A stretch of 35,859 nt of DNA from Candidatus Paralachnospira sangeri (GTDB taxonomy: Bacteria; Bacillota; Clostridia; Lachnospirales; Lachnospiraceae), in the NCBI GenBank assembly GCA_904397815.1, contig CAJFOT010000008.1:1-35859 (forward strand), given 5' to 3'. Shown here in pieces: positions 1-7,666 of the stretch. The position numbers and the translations under genes are program-made. The notes beneath the pieces are model-generated. The model did no database searches, was not told where the DNA came from, and saw only the letters and a program-made list of their open reading frames with translations. Numbering within the stretch: the first letter of the stretch is position 1; each line of letters begins with the position of its first letter.

Positions 1-75
1 AACGTAAGCATAGCACAAGCCACCACTTTTGGCTACCTTAACCCACCGTCTAAAGCCAGTGGGATTGCGGTAGCC
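1..75. mobile_element. Probable end of an IS200/IS605-type element (partial, window edge)
   Basis: A composite hairpin is visible. An outer 7-bp stem pairs 31-37 (GGCTACC) with 69-75 (GGTAGCC). An inner imperfect stem pairs 42-48 with 57-63, around a loop containing CTAAAG. Subterminal hairpins of this CCCACC...GGTGGG kind are typical of IS200/IS605 and TnpB-type element ends, which lack inverted repeats. The structure abuts exactly the point where the neighbouring AraC-type gene loses its reading frame. No transposase is visible because the window starts here. Which end it is (left, or the right end that carries the guide RNA) cannot be decided. Confidence 0.45.
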
Positions 76-606
76 CTATTTCAAATCTATGCCCAACGCC
101 TCTCCCGACTGATAGGCAGCCGGAATATTTCTGGTCCTTCCTTTCATCAAAGATGTAATATAATTATTCAGCAGCTGCTTTTTTTGCCCTTCCAGCAATT
201 TCTGATACTTTTGATTATTTTTCATTATGCCGCTGGCAGAATCCACCAGCAGCGCCAGCTCCTGATCTTTGGTGTAGGGATAGGGTATATCCTTTTCAGA
301 AGACACTTCCAGAATATTTTTCAATTCCTGAAGCACCGTATGATATTCCTGGACCGCATAAAAATACCAAAGCACTGACATTGCCATTATCATCAGACCG
401 CTTTTGAGCATATATACACAGAATGTCCGCCATGCTGTTCTGGCATCCATAGCACCAGCGCAAAACACTTCGTAGGACTGAACCAAAGCCAGATACAGCA
501 GCAGCCCCATAGACAGAACAATCACTGCGCCGCCGTATAAGCGGGCATTACGTCTTTTATAAACCTTAGTTTTCAAATCCACCGCCCCCATTACACACCC
601 AAACAA
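76..606 (-). pseudogene. 3'-truncated AraC-type membrane sensor/regulator gene
   Basis: The 176-residue product has two hydrophobic segments at about residues 24-44 and 65-85. A cytoplasmic linker follows, ending in a stretch (QLLNNYITSLMKGR, then EALGIDL) typical of the region just before the ligand/HTH part of AraC-family sensor-regulators. No helix-turn-helix remains: the frame stops at a TAG within three codons of the conserved GIDL, where an IS-like hairpin begins. The two membrane segments are only about 20 residues apart, so the usual large extracellular loop is also missing. The start may be TTG at 606 or ATG at 591; neither has a strong ribosome site. It is divergent from the phosphotransferase gene with a 24-bp gap. 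The AraC assignment rests on linker resemblance only. Confidence 0.5.
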
Positions 607-630
607 TTCCCCGATTTACACACAGAACAG

Positions 631-1866
631 ATGATGAATTACCGAAACACATCATCAGGCGAACTGGGAGCCCTCCATGTAGAAGCGGAGCAGCAGGCCG
701 TCCAGGCCGAACATATGCGCCAGACGGCAAAAGAACATTATTACTACGCTCTGATCCGGGATATTGTAGATGAATATTATGATATCGGTTCTCTCAGTGA
801 AGTTTATCAAATCTTCGGCGGCTATATCAACACCACCTTTGGCATTTACACAGTGAAAAACGGTGAACGTCAAACCTGGCTTTTCAGAATGTATAAACGA
901 GGCAAAAATCTGGACTCTCTCATTTTTGAGCACCGGCTGCTGACACACGCCAGAGAACACGGCTTCAGCTTCGGCGCAGCGCCGCTGAAAAACCGGACCG
1001 GCACCACCTACTGCCAGAAATCTGTCATTCTTCCGGAAGGACCTGAAGATTTTCTTTTTGCCATATTCAATTATGTAGACGGCGATGTGCTGTATGACTG
1101 GATTCCAAATTGGGCTGAAGAAGGACTGCAGGATACCACCATCACATCAGCGGCACGCTGTATGGCAGAATTCCACAGCTCCACAAACGATTTCGATCCC
1201 TTGGGTCTCCACGGCGACAATATTATGGACAGCGAGGACAGCAGCTGCAATGAACTGATTCATAAATTTCCCCAGACTCTGCTGGAATACCGCGAAGCAT
1301 ACCGAAAGGCCGGTCTGGATAACGCTTATACCGAATACTTTGACGCAGCATGGCCTGTATTTAAAAAAATGTGTTCCAGATGTTACATTCCCCCCGAAGA
1401 TTACAGCCAGATGCAGATCAATCCCTGTCACTGTGATTTTCACGCCGGCAACTTCAAATATCTGCCGGACGGTACCATCTGCGGCAGCTTTGACTACGAT
1501 ATGGCGAAGTTTGACTCCCGTCTGTTTGAAATCGGTCTGGCTATGCACTATGTGTTTGCCTCATGGAAAATGGCCTCAAATGGAATTATAAGGCTGGACA
1601 GAATGGAACGCTTCATCCGGCTGTACGACCAGGAAATCATCCGGATCGGAAAAATCCCGCCCCTTTCTCGTCTGGAAAAAGACTATCTGTATGAAGTTTT
1701 AATTCAGGGAACCGCTTATGTATATGGATGGTGTACTTCTGCAGTGGTATACAATCCTTCCCTGAATCCCTATGAATATCTCTACTATGCGCAGCATTAT
1801 GTAGCGTGCATGAACTGGCTGGAGGCTCATGAGGATGAGATTCGGGAACTGTCCCGCAGACTTTGA
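631..1866 (+). CDS. APH/choline-kinase-fold phosphotransferase family protein
   Basis: This 411-residue protein has the protein-kinase-like small-molecule kinase fold. The catalytic loop HCDFHAGN (H267, D269, N274) matches the HxDxxxxN motif of aminoglycoside phosphotransferase/choline kinase families. The following F-D-Y-D (about 287-290) matches the metal-binding Asp motif. An N-terminal lobe sequence (IFGGYINTTFGIYTV, about residues 61-75) resembles the nucleotide-binding loop. The first about 35 residues look like a poorly conserved extension, and no clear Shine-Dalgarno precedes ATG 631, so the true start may lie inside. It is 71 bp upstream of the MttB-family gene on the same strand, suggesting co-transcription and a small-molecule substrate (for example an amino alcohol or quaternary amine) rather than antibiotic resistance. 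The substrate is inference. Confidence 0.75.
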   Translation: MMNYRNTSSGELGALHVEAEQQAVQAEHMRQTAKEHYYYALIRDIVDEYYDIGSLSEVYQIFGGYINTTFGIYTVKNGERQTWLFRMYKRGKNLDSLIFEHRLLTHAREHGFSFGAAPLKNRTGTTYCQKSVILPEGPEDFLFAIFNYVDGDVLYDWIPNWAEEGLQDTTITSAARCMAEFHSSTNDFDPLGLHGDNIMDSEDSSCNELIHKFPQTLLEYREAYRKAGLDNAYTEYFDAAWPVFKKMCSRCYIPPEDYSQMQINPCHCDFHAGNFKYLPDGTICGSFDYDMAKFDSRLFEIGLAMHYVFASWKMASNGIIRLDRMERFIRLYDQEIIRIGKIPPLSRLEKDYLYEVLIQGTAYVYGWCTSAVVYNPSLNPYEYLYYAQHYVACMNWLEAHEDEIRELSRRL

Positions 1867-1937
1867 TTACTCAGACAGTTTCCCACAATATATCACAATC
1901 ATTTTATTACATATTAATCAGTTAAGGAGGCAACATT

Positions 1938-3371
1938 ATGAATTTATCAGGACAGTTACAGACATTGACAAAGGATGAAATGCAGCGGGTACACGACAGC
2001 GCATGCCGGCTGCTGGAAGAAAAGGGAATCGTATTTCAGGCTGAAGATGCCCGCGAGCTGATGAAACAGCATGGATGTAAAATCGATGGGGAAAATGTAC
2101 GCATTCCAAAGGCTCTGGTAGAACAGTGTCTGAAACAATGTCCCAGCACTTTCCCTCTGGAAGCGCTGGACCACAAATATGATGTAACTGTCGGAGAGGA
2201 CATCCTGATCCATCCCGCCGGAGGCGAAGTATTCGTGCTGGATCATGACGGCACCCGCCGCGCACCTACCCTTAAGGACTGCGGTGATCTCCAGACATTA
2301 TATCAATACTGTGAAAATGTAAATATAGGCGGTTTCCAGCCCTTAAGCCCCACAGATGTTCCAGAACGGATGAAAGGACTCTACCTGACACTCAATGCCA
2401 TGCAGAAATGCTCCAAACCGATTCTCAGCCCGATGGAACTGGAGACAATCGAAAAAAAGGAAGAGGTATTAAAGCTTTTCAATATTGCTTTCGGCCAGGA
2501 AAATTATACCGACCATCACTACGTGACATGGCATGCTGTGTGTCCGAATTCTCCTTATCTGGTTTCCCAGTTTGTATGCGACGGCATTAAAGTATACGCA
2601 GGGCACAATCAGCCCATTATCATTGTATCTGCTCCCATGACAGGTATTACCTCACCTGCGTTCCTGATTTCAACGGTGATTCTTTCCATCGCAGAAATGC
2701 TCAGCTGCCTCGTATACGCTCAGCTGGTCAGACCCGGCGTGCCGGTTGTCATGTCCGCTTCTCTGACCTACGGGAATCTGCGGTATGCCACATGGGAATG
2801 CGCAAGCCCTGACACAGCCATTATGCTTTCCACATCCATTCAGATGTTTAAACATTTTTATCACCTTCCTGCCCGGGCTCAGACTGGTGTCACCAGTTCT
2901 AAAATCTGTGATTACCAGGCCGGCATGGAAACGATGCAGAGTTTCCTGATGTCCGCTTTGTCCGGCGTCAATCTTACCAGCCAGACAGTCAGTTCCTTAG
3001 CCGGTCTGCTGATCTCCTCCCTGGAGAAAACGATTCTGGATGATGAGCTGATCGGACGGGTACGATGGATGATGAAAGGGATTTATCTGGACGAAGATCA
3101 GTGGGATCTGACAGAACTGCTGGAAGCACAGCCCGGACAGGATTTCCTGATTGCCGACAATACCTTAGAGCATATGCATGATTACTGGCAGCCCACGGTT
3201 TCTGACTGGCGCACTATCGAAGCATGGGAGGCAGACGGCTGCAAAGATGTCGAGGAGGCTGCCCATCAGAAAGTGACAGAAATTCTGGCTCAGGCCCCGG
3301 AATCTCTTCTGGACAGCGAACAGGAAAAAGCCATGACAGACTATATCCGCTGTGTCGGGAAGCATGCGTAA
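1938..3371 (+). CDS. MttB-superfamily (trimethylamine methyltransferase-like) protein, non-pyrrolysine
   Basis: The 477-residue protein aligns by eye with the MttB superfamily. It opens with helices ending LLEEKGIVF, then GCKIDGENVRIPKALVEQ, and has a TIM-barrel core with APMTGITSPA and later SSKICDYQAGMETM. Family members transfer a methyl group from a quaternary or tertiary amine to a corrinoid protein. True trimethylamine enzymes read an in-frame UAG as pyrrolysine. This frame has no internal UAG, placing it with MtgB-type enzymes that act on substrates such as glycine betaine, proline betaine or carnitine. The exact substrate cannot be read from sequence. The start is clear: AAGGAGG at 1924-1930, 7 nt before ATG. 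No corrinoid protein or reductive activator is encoded in this window. Confidence 0.85.
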   Translation: MNLSGQLQTLTKDEMQRVHDSACRLLEEKGIVFQAEDARELMKQHGCKIDGENVRIPKALVEQCLKQCPSTFPLEALDHKYDVTVGEDILIHPAGGEVFVLDHDGTRRAPTLKDCGDLQTLYQYCENVNIGGFQPLSPTDVPERMKGLYLTLNAMQKCSKPILSPMELETIEKKEEVLKLFNIAFGQENYTDHHYVTWHAVCPNSPYLVSQFVCDGIKVYAGHNQPIIIVSAPMTGITSPAFLISTVILSIAEMLSCLVYAQLVRPGVPVVMSASLTYGNLRYATWECASPDTAIMLSTSIQMFKHFYHLPARAQTGVTSSKICDYQAGMETMQSFLMSALSGVNLTSQTVSSLAGLLISSLEKTILDDELIGRVRWMMKGIYLDEDQWDLTELLEAQPGQDFLIADNTLEHMHDYWQPTVSDWRTIEAWEADGCKDVEEAAHQKVTEILAQAPESLLDSEQEKAMTDYIRCVGKHA

Positions 3372-3476
3372 CTGTCAGCTGGCAGTCCGCATCTGATTGT
3401 ACCTTATATACCAGAAAAAGGCGGAAAAAATCTGTGTATTTCGGGATGAAAATCTATATTACTTCCGGACAAAGAA

Positions 3477-3485
3477 TGTTATAAT
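3477..3485 (+). promoter_or_regulatory. Extended -10 promoter for the His-rich gene
   Basis: TGTTATAAT combines an extended-10 TG with a consensus TATAAT (3480-3485), about 40 nt before the ATG at 3526. The -35 region is weak. This suggests the His-rich gene is transcribed independently of the upstream methyltransferase gene. Confidence 0.5.
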
Positions 3486-3525
3486 GGAATCAAGTAAATT
3501 TCCATATACAAAGGGGGTAACTATT

Positions 3526-4146
3526 ATGGAGAATCATCACGACGATCAGGAATATATCCATCATCAGGAACATCCCGGCCACCATCATCACGGTGAGGAG
3601 TGCGGCTGCGGTCATGAACACCATGATCATGAGCACGCTCATCACCATCACGGCGAGGAGTGCAGCTGCGGTCATGAACACCATGACCATGAGCACGCTC
3701 ATCACCATCACGGCGAGGAGTGCAGTTGCGGTCATCAACACCATGACCATCATGACCATGAGCACCATCATCACGATTCAAACGCTCCTTACATCGTAGA
3801 TGGACATACCCATGAAGGCGCGTCCGTCGGTACCGGCGCGCTGACAGTAAACGGTATATACACTGATTTTGAAGAAGCCGTAAAAACAGCGCTGAAAGGA
3901 TTGGCTGACTGGGTAACCGGTCAGGGCGGCATCATCGGACACATTAAGTCCTCGCTGGTTTCCACCCACACTGCCATGCTGTCCATCACCGAAGAAAATG
4001 TCAATGTAATCAGGCCCCAGGAAGAAGAAATACGAATCAACCTGGCTGCCATCGTATTCGCGATCCCACTGGACGACCTGGAAAAACAGGTGGAAGGAAT
4101 CTGCAAAAAGCTGCTTCTCATGAATCAGGCAAAAGAGGAGGGGTAA
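3526..4146 (+). CDS. Histidine/cysteine-rich putative metal-binding protein with tandem repeats
   Basis: The product is 206 residues, starting at ATG 3526 behind an AAGGGGG ribosome site at about 3511-3517; a longer upstream frame has no support. Residues 4-83 contain 37 His and six Cys, arranged as three copies of a 20-residue unit whose core is GEEC-x-CG followed by His/Asp/Glu clusters. No signal peptide is seen, so it is probably cytosolic. Residues from about 90 to 206 form an ordinary-looking mixed alpha/beta region (GIIGHIKSSLVSTHTAML, then INLAAIVFAIPLDDLEKQVE) that I do not recognise. Zn, Ni or Co binding or storage is a reasonable inference from composition. Function, and any link to the neighbouring methyltransferase, are unknown. 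Confidence 0.7.
   Translation: MENHHDDQEYIHHQEHPGHHHHGEECGCGHEHHDHEHAHHHHGEECSCGHEHHDHEHAHHHHGEECSCGHQHHDHHDHEHHHHDSNAPYIVDGHTHEGASVGTGALTVNGIYTDFEEAVKTALKGLADWVTGQGGIIGHIKSSLVSTHTAMLSITEENVNVIRPQEEEIRINLAAIVFAIPLDDLEKQVEGICKKLLLMNQAKEEG
3580..3777 (+). repeat. 60-bp in-frame tandem repeat inside the His-rich gene
   Basis: Two nearly identical 60-bp units (3601-3660 and 3661-3720) follow a partial unit (about 3580-3600). They precede a diverged third unit beginning at 3721. Each full unit encodes one 20-residue Cys/His block. Copies differ at only a few bases, so recent duplication and copy-number variation between strains are likely. Confidence 0.85.
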
Positions 4147-4166
4147 TTCTCTCCCAAATATAAAAT

Positions 4167-4232
4167 AAACTGCCGGGAACAAGCAGGAAAATAAATTCTC
4201 ATTTTCCCCTTTTGTTCCCGGCAGTTTGTTTT
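4167..4232. terminator. Bidirectional terminator between the His-rich gene and phoU
   Basis: A perfect 16-bp stem (4167-4182 with 4212-4227; AAACTGCCGGGAACAA and complement) encloses a second short stem (GGAAAAT with ATTTTCC). T-rich sequence flanks it on the plus strand. It sits between the convergent ends of the His-rich gene and phoU and can serve both. Confidence 0.85.
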
Positions 4233-4252
4233 ACTGTTTATTTTGCCGGCTT

Positions 4253-4915
4253 TTAAATTAATTTAATTTTATTCAGTTCGCCGGTCTTGCAGAATTCTGT
4301 CCATTCGCAGATATTCACCGCATGGTCGCCTACACGCTCCAGATATTTGGCGATCATCAGAAGGTCGATATATTCGTCGGTATCCTCCGCATGCTCTTTA
4401 AATGCAGTCGCAACCTGCTTTTTCACTTCATCAAACAGGCCATCTACCACATCATCCTGTTTCATAACCAGATTGGCAGCCTCCACATTCAGGGTGACAA
4501 AAGCCTGAAGGGCATTTCTCACCATAATTTTTGCTTCTTCTGCCATCTGCGGAATATGCCAGACAGTTTTCAGGTCAGGTTTCTTTTTAAAGCGGAGCAC
4601 CAGTTCCGCAATGTCTGACGCATGATCGCCGATCCGTTCCATATCCGTTACCACTTTCAACGCTGTGGAAACCTCTCGGAGATCTTTCGCCACAGGCTGC
4701 TGTTTCAGAATCAGAGACAGACATCTCGCCTCAATTACTTTTTCGATATCGTCAATAGCCCGGTCTCCTGCCACTACAGATTTCGCAAGAGAATAATCCA
4801 GGTTTTCCAGCGCAGATAGTGCCTGTTCGATGGATGTCTCGATCATTCTGCCCATGTCCTCCAGCTCCTGATGCAGCTGGGATAATTCATTTTCATATAC
4901 AAATCTTGGACTCAT
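4253..4915 (-). CDS. phoU: Phosphate signalling protein PhoU
   Basis: The 220-residue protein has the all-helical, two-repeat PhoU architecture. Each repeat carries the acidic metal-cluster signature: VVAGDRAIDDIEKVIEARC near residues 46-65 and MKQDDVVDGLFDEV in the second half. Both halves have the ERIGDHA or ERVGDHA motif (about residues 134 and 195). PhoU binds the Pst transporter and restrains phosphate uptake and Pho signalling when phosphate is plentiful. It is the last gene of the minus-strand pst operon, about 90 bp after pstB, and ends at the shared terminator. Length and motifs are normal. Confidence 0.95.
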   Translation of the reverse strand: MSPRFVYENELSQLHQELEDMGRMIETSIEQALSALENLDYSLAKSVVAGDRAIDDIEKVIEARCLSLILKQQPVAKDLREVSTALKVVTDMERIGDHASDIAELVLRFKKKPDLKTVWHIPQMAEEAKIMVRNALQAFVTLNVEAANLVMKQDDVVDGLFDEVKKQVATAFKEHAEDTDEYIDLLMIAKYLERVGDHAVNICEWTEFCKTGELNKIKLI

Positions 4916-5004
4916 TTTTTTCTCCTCTATCGATGGCTATGTACGCGGATGCGCTTATGCCTTTATTATACTATCATTTTGATTACAATGCACGCAAAAC
5001 AGTA

Positions 5005-5760
5005 TCAGCCGAACCGTCCTGTGATGTAATCCTCTGTGCGCTTGTCAGCAGGATGGCTGAACAGGTCATTGGTGGCCGCCATCTCTACCACCTCTCCTAC
5101 CAGGAAAAATGCGGTATAGTCTGAAATTCTGGCTGCCTGCTGCATATTGTGAGTTACAATAGCCACTGTATAATTCTTCTTCAGATCCTCCATCAGATCC
5201 TCGATCTTTGACGTGGAAATCGGGTCCAGCGCGGAAGTGGGCTCATCCATCAGCAGCACCTCCGGCTCCACCGCCAGCGCTCTGGCGATACAGAGTCTCT
5301 GCTGCTGTCCGCCGGACAGACCCAGGGCGGATTTTTTCAGCCGGTCTTTCACCTCATCAAAAATCGCCGCGCCTTTCAGACTCTTTTCTACGATATCATC
5401 CAGCTGTCCTTTAGCCTTAATCCCGTGGATACGGGGGCCATACGCAATATTGTCATAAATGCTCATCGGAAAGGGATTAGGCTGCTGGAATACCATGCCG
5501 ACCTTTTTCCGCAGCAGTGTGGTATCCACGCGGGGATCATAGATATCCTCTCCGTCCAGGGTAACGGTGCCCTCTATTTTCACGCCGGCTACCAGATCAT
5601 TCATACGGTTCAGTGTTTTCAGGAATGTAGACTTGCCGCAGCCGGAAGGGCCGATGAACGCGGTGATCGCCTTTTCCTTAATCACCATATTGATTCCTTT
5701 TAACGCATGATTGGTGCCATAATATAAATTCAGATCTTTTGTAACAATCTTCTCCTGCAT
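5005..5760 (-). CDS. pstB: Phosphate ABC transporter ATP-binding protein PstB
   Basis: This 251-residue ABC ATPase energises phosphate import from the cytoplasmic face. Visible motifs are Walker [10 protein letters not shown] (about residues 37-45), the Q-loop with the PstB-typical [14 protein letters not shown], signature LSGGQQQR, Walker [14 protein letters not shown] and the switch VTHN. The start is supported by AGGAGG just upstream of ATG 5760. It lies 12 bp downstream of pstA and upstream of phoU, the standard gene order. Nothing is missing. Confidence 0.97.
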   Translation of the reverse strand: MQEKIVTKDLNLYYGTNHALKGINMVIKEKAITAFIGPSGCGKSTFLKTLNRMNDLVAGVKIEGTVTLDGEDIYDPRVDTTLLRKKVGMVFQQPNPFPMSIYDNIAYGPRIHGIKAKGQLDDIVEKSLKGAAIFDEVKDRLKKSALGLSGGQQQRLCIARALAVEPEVLLMDEPTSALDPISTSKIEDLMEDLKKNYTVAIVTHNMQQAARISDYTAFFLVGEVVEMAATNDLFSHPADKRTEDYITGRFG

Positions 5761-5772
5761 ATTAGCCTCCTG

Positions 5773-6660
5773 TTATTCTGATCTGGTAACATCCAGTTTC
5801 TTGGTAAATACTTTGGTCAGGAAATTGATAATCAGCACAATCACCAACAGCACCAGGGCGATGCCGAATGCCTCGTCGTAGTCGGCGTGGGACATGCTCA
5901 GGTAAAGCTGAATGGTCATCGTTCCGCCGGGCTCCAGGATTTTTGTCAGCAGTCCCAGGCCGTTCTTGCCCAGTCTCGGGAGCAGATATCCGCTGCCGGC
6001 TGTAAACAGCAGAGCTGCGGACTCACCTACGATACGTCCGATCGCCAGAATGACGCCGGTGACAATGCCCGGCATAGCGGAAGGAAGCAGAATCGTGCGG
6101 ATCATGTACCATTTGGTAGCGCCGATTCCCAGCGCGCCATGGCGGTAACTGTCGGGAACTGTTTTCAGCGCCTCCTGGGTATTTCTGGTAATCAGCGGGA
6201 GAACCATAATAAACAGTGTCAGAGAACCTGTGAGAATGGAGTAGCTCAATCTCAGCGTTCCGCCGAAAAATACCATACCAAACAAACCGAAAATAATGGA
6301 AGGAATGCCCGCCAGCGTTTCTGTGGTAAACTCAATCAGACGCACCAGTTTTCCCGGTTTTGCATATTCATTCAGATAGATCGCCGCGCCGATACCAATG
6401 GGAGTGGCAATCAGCAGTGTAATCACAATAATGTAAAGTGTATTAATAATATTTCCCAGAATACCGAAGGTTCCATTGGCATTGCTGGGCGCTGTTGTCA
6501 GAAACGTCCAGTCAATTATGCCGATGCCCCGGTAAAACACATAACCAATAATGCCGACCAGAATGAAAATGGCAAAAGCAGCGCTTAAATAGATTAAAAA
6601 CAGCAGTATATTATCAGATACTCTCGTATTTTTTCTGCAGATCGAATTGCTCTGATCCAT
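5773..6660 (-). CDS. pstA: Phosphate ABC transporter permease PstA
   Basis: The 295-residue integral membrane protein has about six hydrophobic segments and the permease coupling motif near ALGIGATKWYMIRTILLPSAMPGIVTGVILAIGR split over residues about 176-208. It forms the membrane channel with PstC. Its ATG overlaps the pstC stop codon by one base (TAATG), showing translational coupling. The amino end is a short hydrophilic tail followed by the first membrane segment at about 19-45. Confidence 0.95.
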   Translation of the reverse strand: MDQSNSICRKNTRVSDNILLFLIYLSAAFAIFILVGIIGYVFYRGIGIIDWTFLTTAPSNANGTFGILGNIINTLYIIVITLLIATPIGIGAAIYLNEYAKPGKLVRLIEFTTETLAGIPSIIFGLFGMVFFGGTLRLSYSILTGSLTLFIMVLPLITRNTQEALKTVPDSYRHGALGIGATKWYMIRTILLPSAMPGIVTGVILAIGRIVGESAALLFTAGSGYLLPRLGKNGLGLLTKILEPGGTMTIQLYLSMSHADYDEAFGIALVLLVIVLIINFLTKVFTKKLDVTRSE

Positions 6661-7592
6661 TACTTCTGTTCACCGCCTTTCTTCAGAATAGAGGTCAGTA
6701 CTAAATTGATAATCATAATAAAGACAAACAATACCAGGCCGATGGTGAACAGCACCTGTCTGTGTGTTCCTGTGGAATAGCCCATTTCTGCCACGATTGC
6801 GGTGGTCAGCAGACGTACAGAGTTAAAGGGCAGCGGTACATTTACCGAGCTTCCGGATACCAGGGTAATTGCCATGGCCTCGCCGATAGCTCGGCCTACG
6901 CCCAGTACAATGGCGCTGGCAATACCGGATTTCGCCGCCGGAATAATCACCTTAAACACTGTCTGAATCTTCGAAGCGCCCAGCCCCAAAGATGCCTGCT
7001 TCAAATGAGCCGGAACTGCCCGCAGAGCAGATTCACTGATATTGATCACAGTGGGCAGAATCATGATTGCCAGTACGATAACTGCCGACAGCAGATTTGC
7101 GCCTCCTGTATATTGGTGAGTTTCAGAGCCAGCGAAAATAAAACGCTCCAGTTTATACATCAGGGGATTCAGAATCAAAACACCCAGCAGACCATAAATC
7201 ACAGAGGGAATGCCTGCCAGCAGCTCGACAGCAGGCTTTACAATGGCGGCCAGCTTCGGCGGCGCCACTTCGGCCAGGAAAATCGCAGTAAAAAGACCGA
7301 TCGGCACACCGATCAGCACCGCTAGGCTGGTTCCCACGATCGATGTCAGGATAATTAAAAGGATACCAAAACTGGGTTCTGACGCAGTTGGCTTCCACAC
7401 GGTTCCAAACAGAATTTCCAGAGGGCCTACTTCAAACAGCGCCGGTGTTCCGCTGATGATCATATATGCTGTAATCGACACAACTGCCAGAACCGCCACC
7501 AGACCGCAGACAGTCACGATGATGCTGGCGGCTTTTTCTACTGCAGATTTCGCCGCCTGACTTCCGATAATTGAAAAACTCTTTGGTTTCAT
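6660..7592 (-). CDS. pstC: Phosphate ABC transporter permease PstC
   Basis: The 310-residue multi-pass membrane protein has the PstC signature segments GIPSVIYGLLGV and ASLGLGASKIQTVFKVIIPAA, and a terminal membrane helix at about 277-300. It pairs with PstA to form the permease. The start at 7592 follows GGAGG by nine bases. The gene is second in the operon, separated from pstS by 74 bp that contain an attenuator-like hairpin. Confidence 0.95.
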   Translation of the reverse strand: MKPKSFSIIGSQAAKSAVEKAASIIVTVCGLVAVLAVVSITAYMIISGTPALFEVGPLEILFGTVWKPTASEPSFGILLIILTSIVGTSLAVLIGVPIGLFTAIFLAEVAPPKLAAIVKPAVELLAGIPSVIYGLLGVLILNPLMYKLERFIFAGSETHQYTGGANLLSAVIVLAIMILPTVINISESALRAVPAHLKQASLGLGASKIQTVFKVIIPAAKSGIASAIVLGVGRAIGEAMAITLVSGSSVNVPLPFNSVRLLTTAIVAEMGYSTGTHRQVLFTIGLVLFVFIMIINLVLTSILKKGGEQK

Positions 7593-7615
7593 GGATAGCT
7601 TCCTCCATACTAAAA

Positions 7616-7649
7616 GGCCGCCGCAAAACAGATTTCTTTTGCAGCGGCC
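7616..7649 (-). terminator. Attenuator-like hairpin between pstS and pstC
   Basis: On the minus strand a 13-bp stem (7637-7649 with 7616-7628; one G-T wobble) is followed by TTTTAG. It lies inside the operon, so it probably terminates part of the transcripts or stabilises the pstS message. Either effect would make the binding protein more abundant than the permease. Confidence 0.7.
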
Positions 7650-7666
7650 GATGCTTACTGTATCAA

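Noticed and set aside
631-1866. Aminoglycoside resistance gene
   Set aside because: Only the general kinase fold motifs are shared; the context is metabolic and no known resistance subtype is recognisable.
1938-3371. Pyrrolysine-containing trimethylamine methyltransferase (MttB proper)
   Set aside because: No in-frame UAG occurs; the protein belongs to the non-pyrrolysine branch.
3580-3777. Possible CRISPR-like array
   Set aside because: The 60-bp units are contiguous, in frame and coding; there are no spacers.
3490-3781. Met/Val-rich and Asp/Arg-rich frames antisense to the His-rich gene
   Set aside because: Their composition is simply the complement of His/Asp repeat codons.
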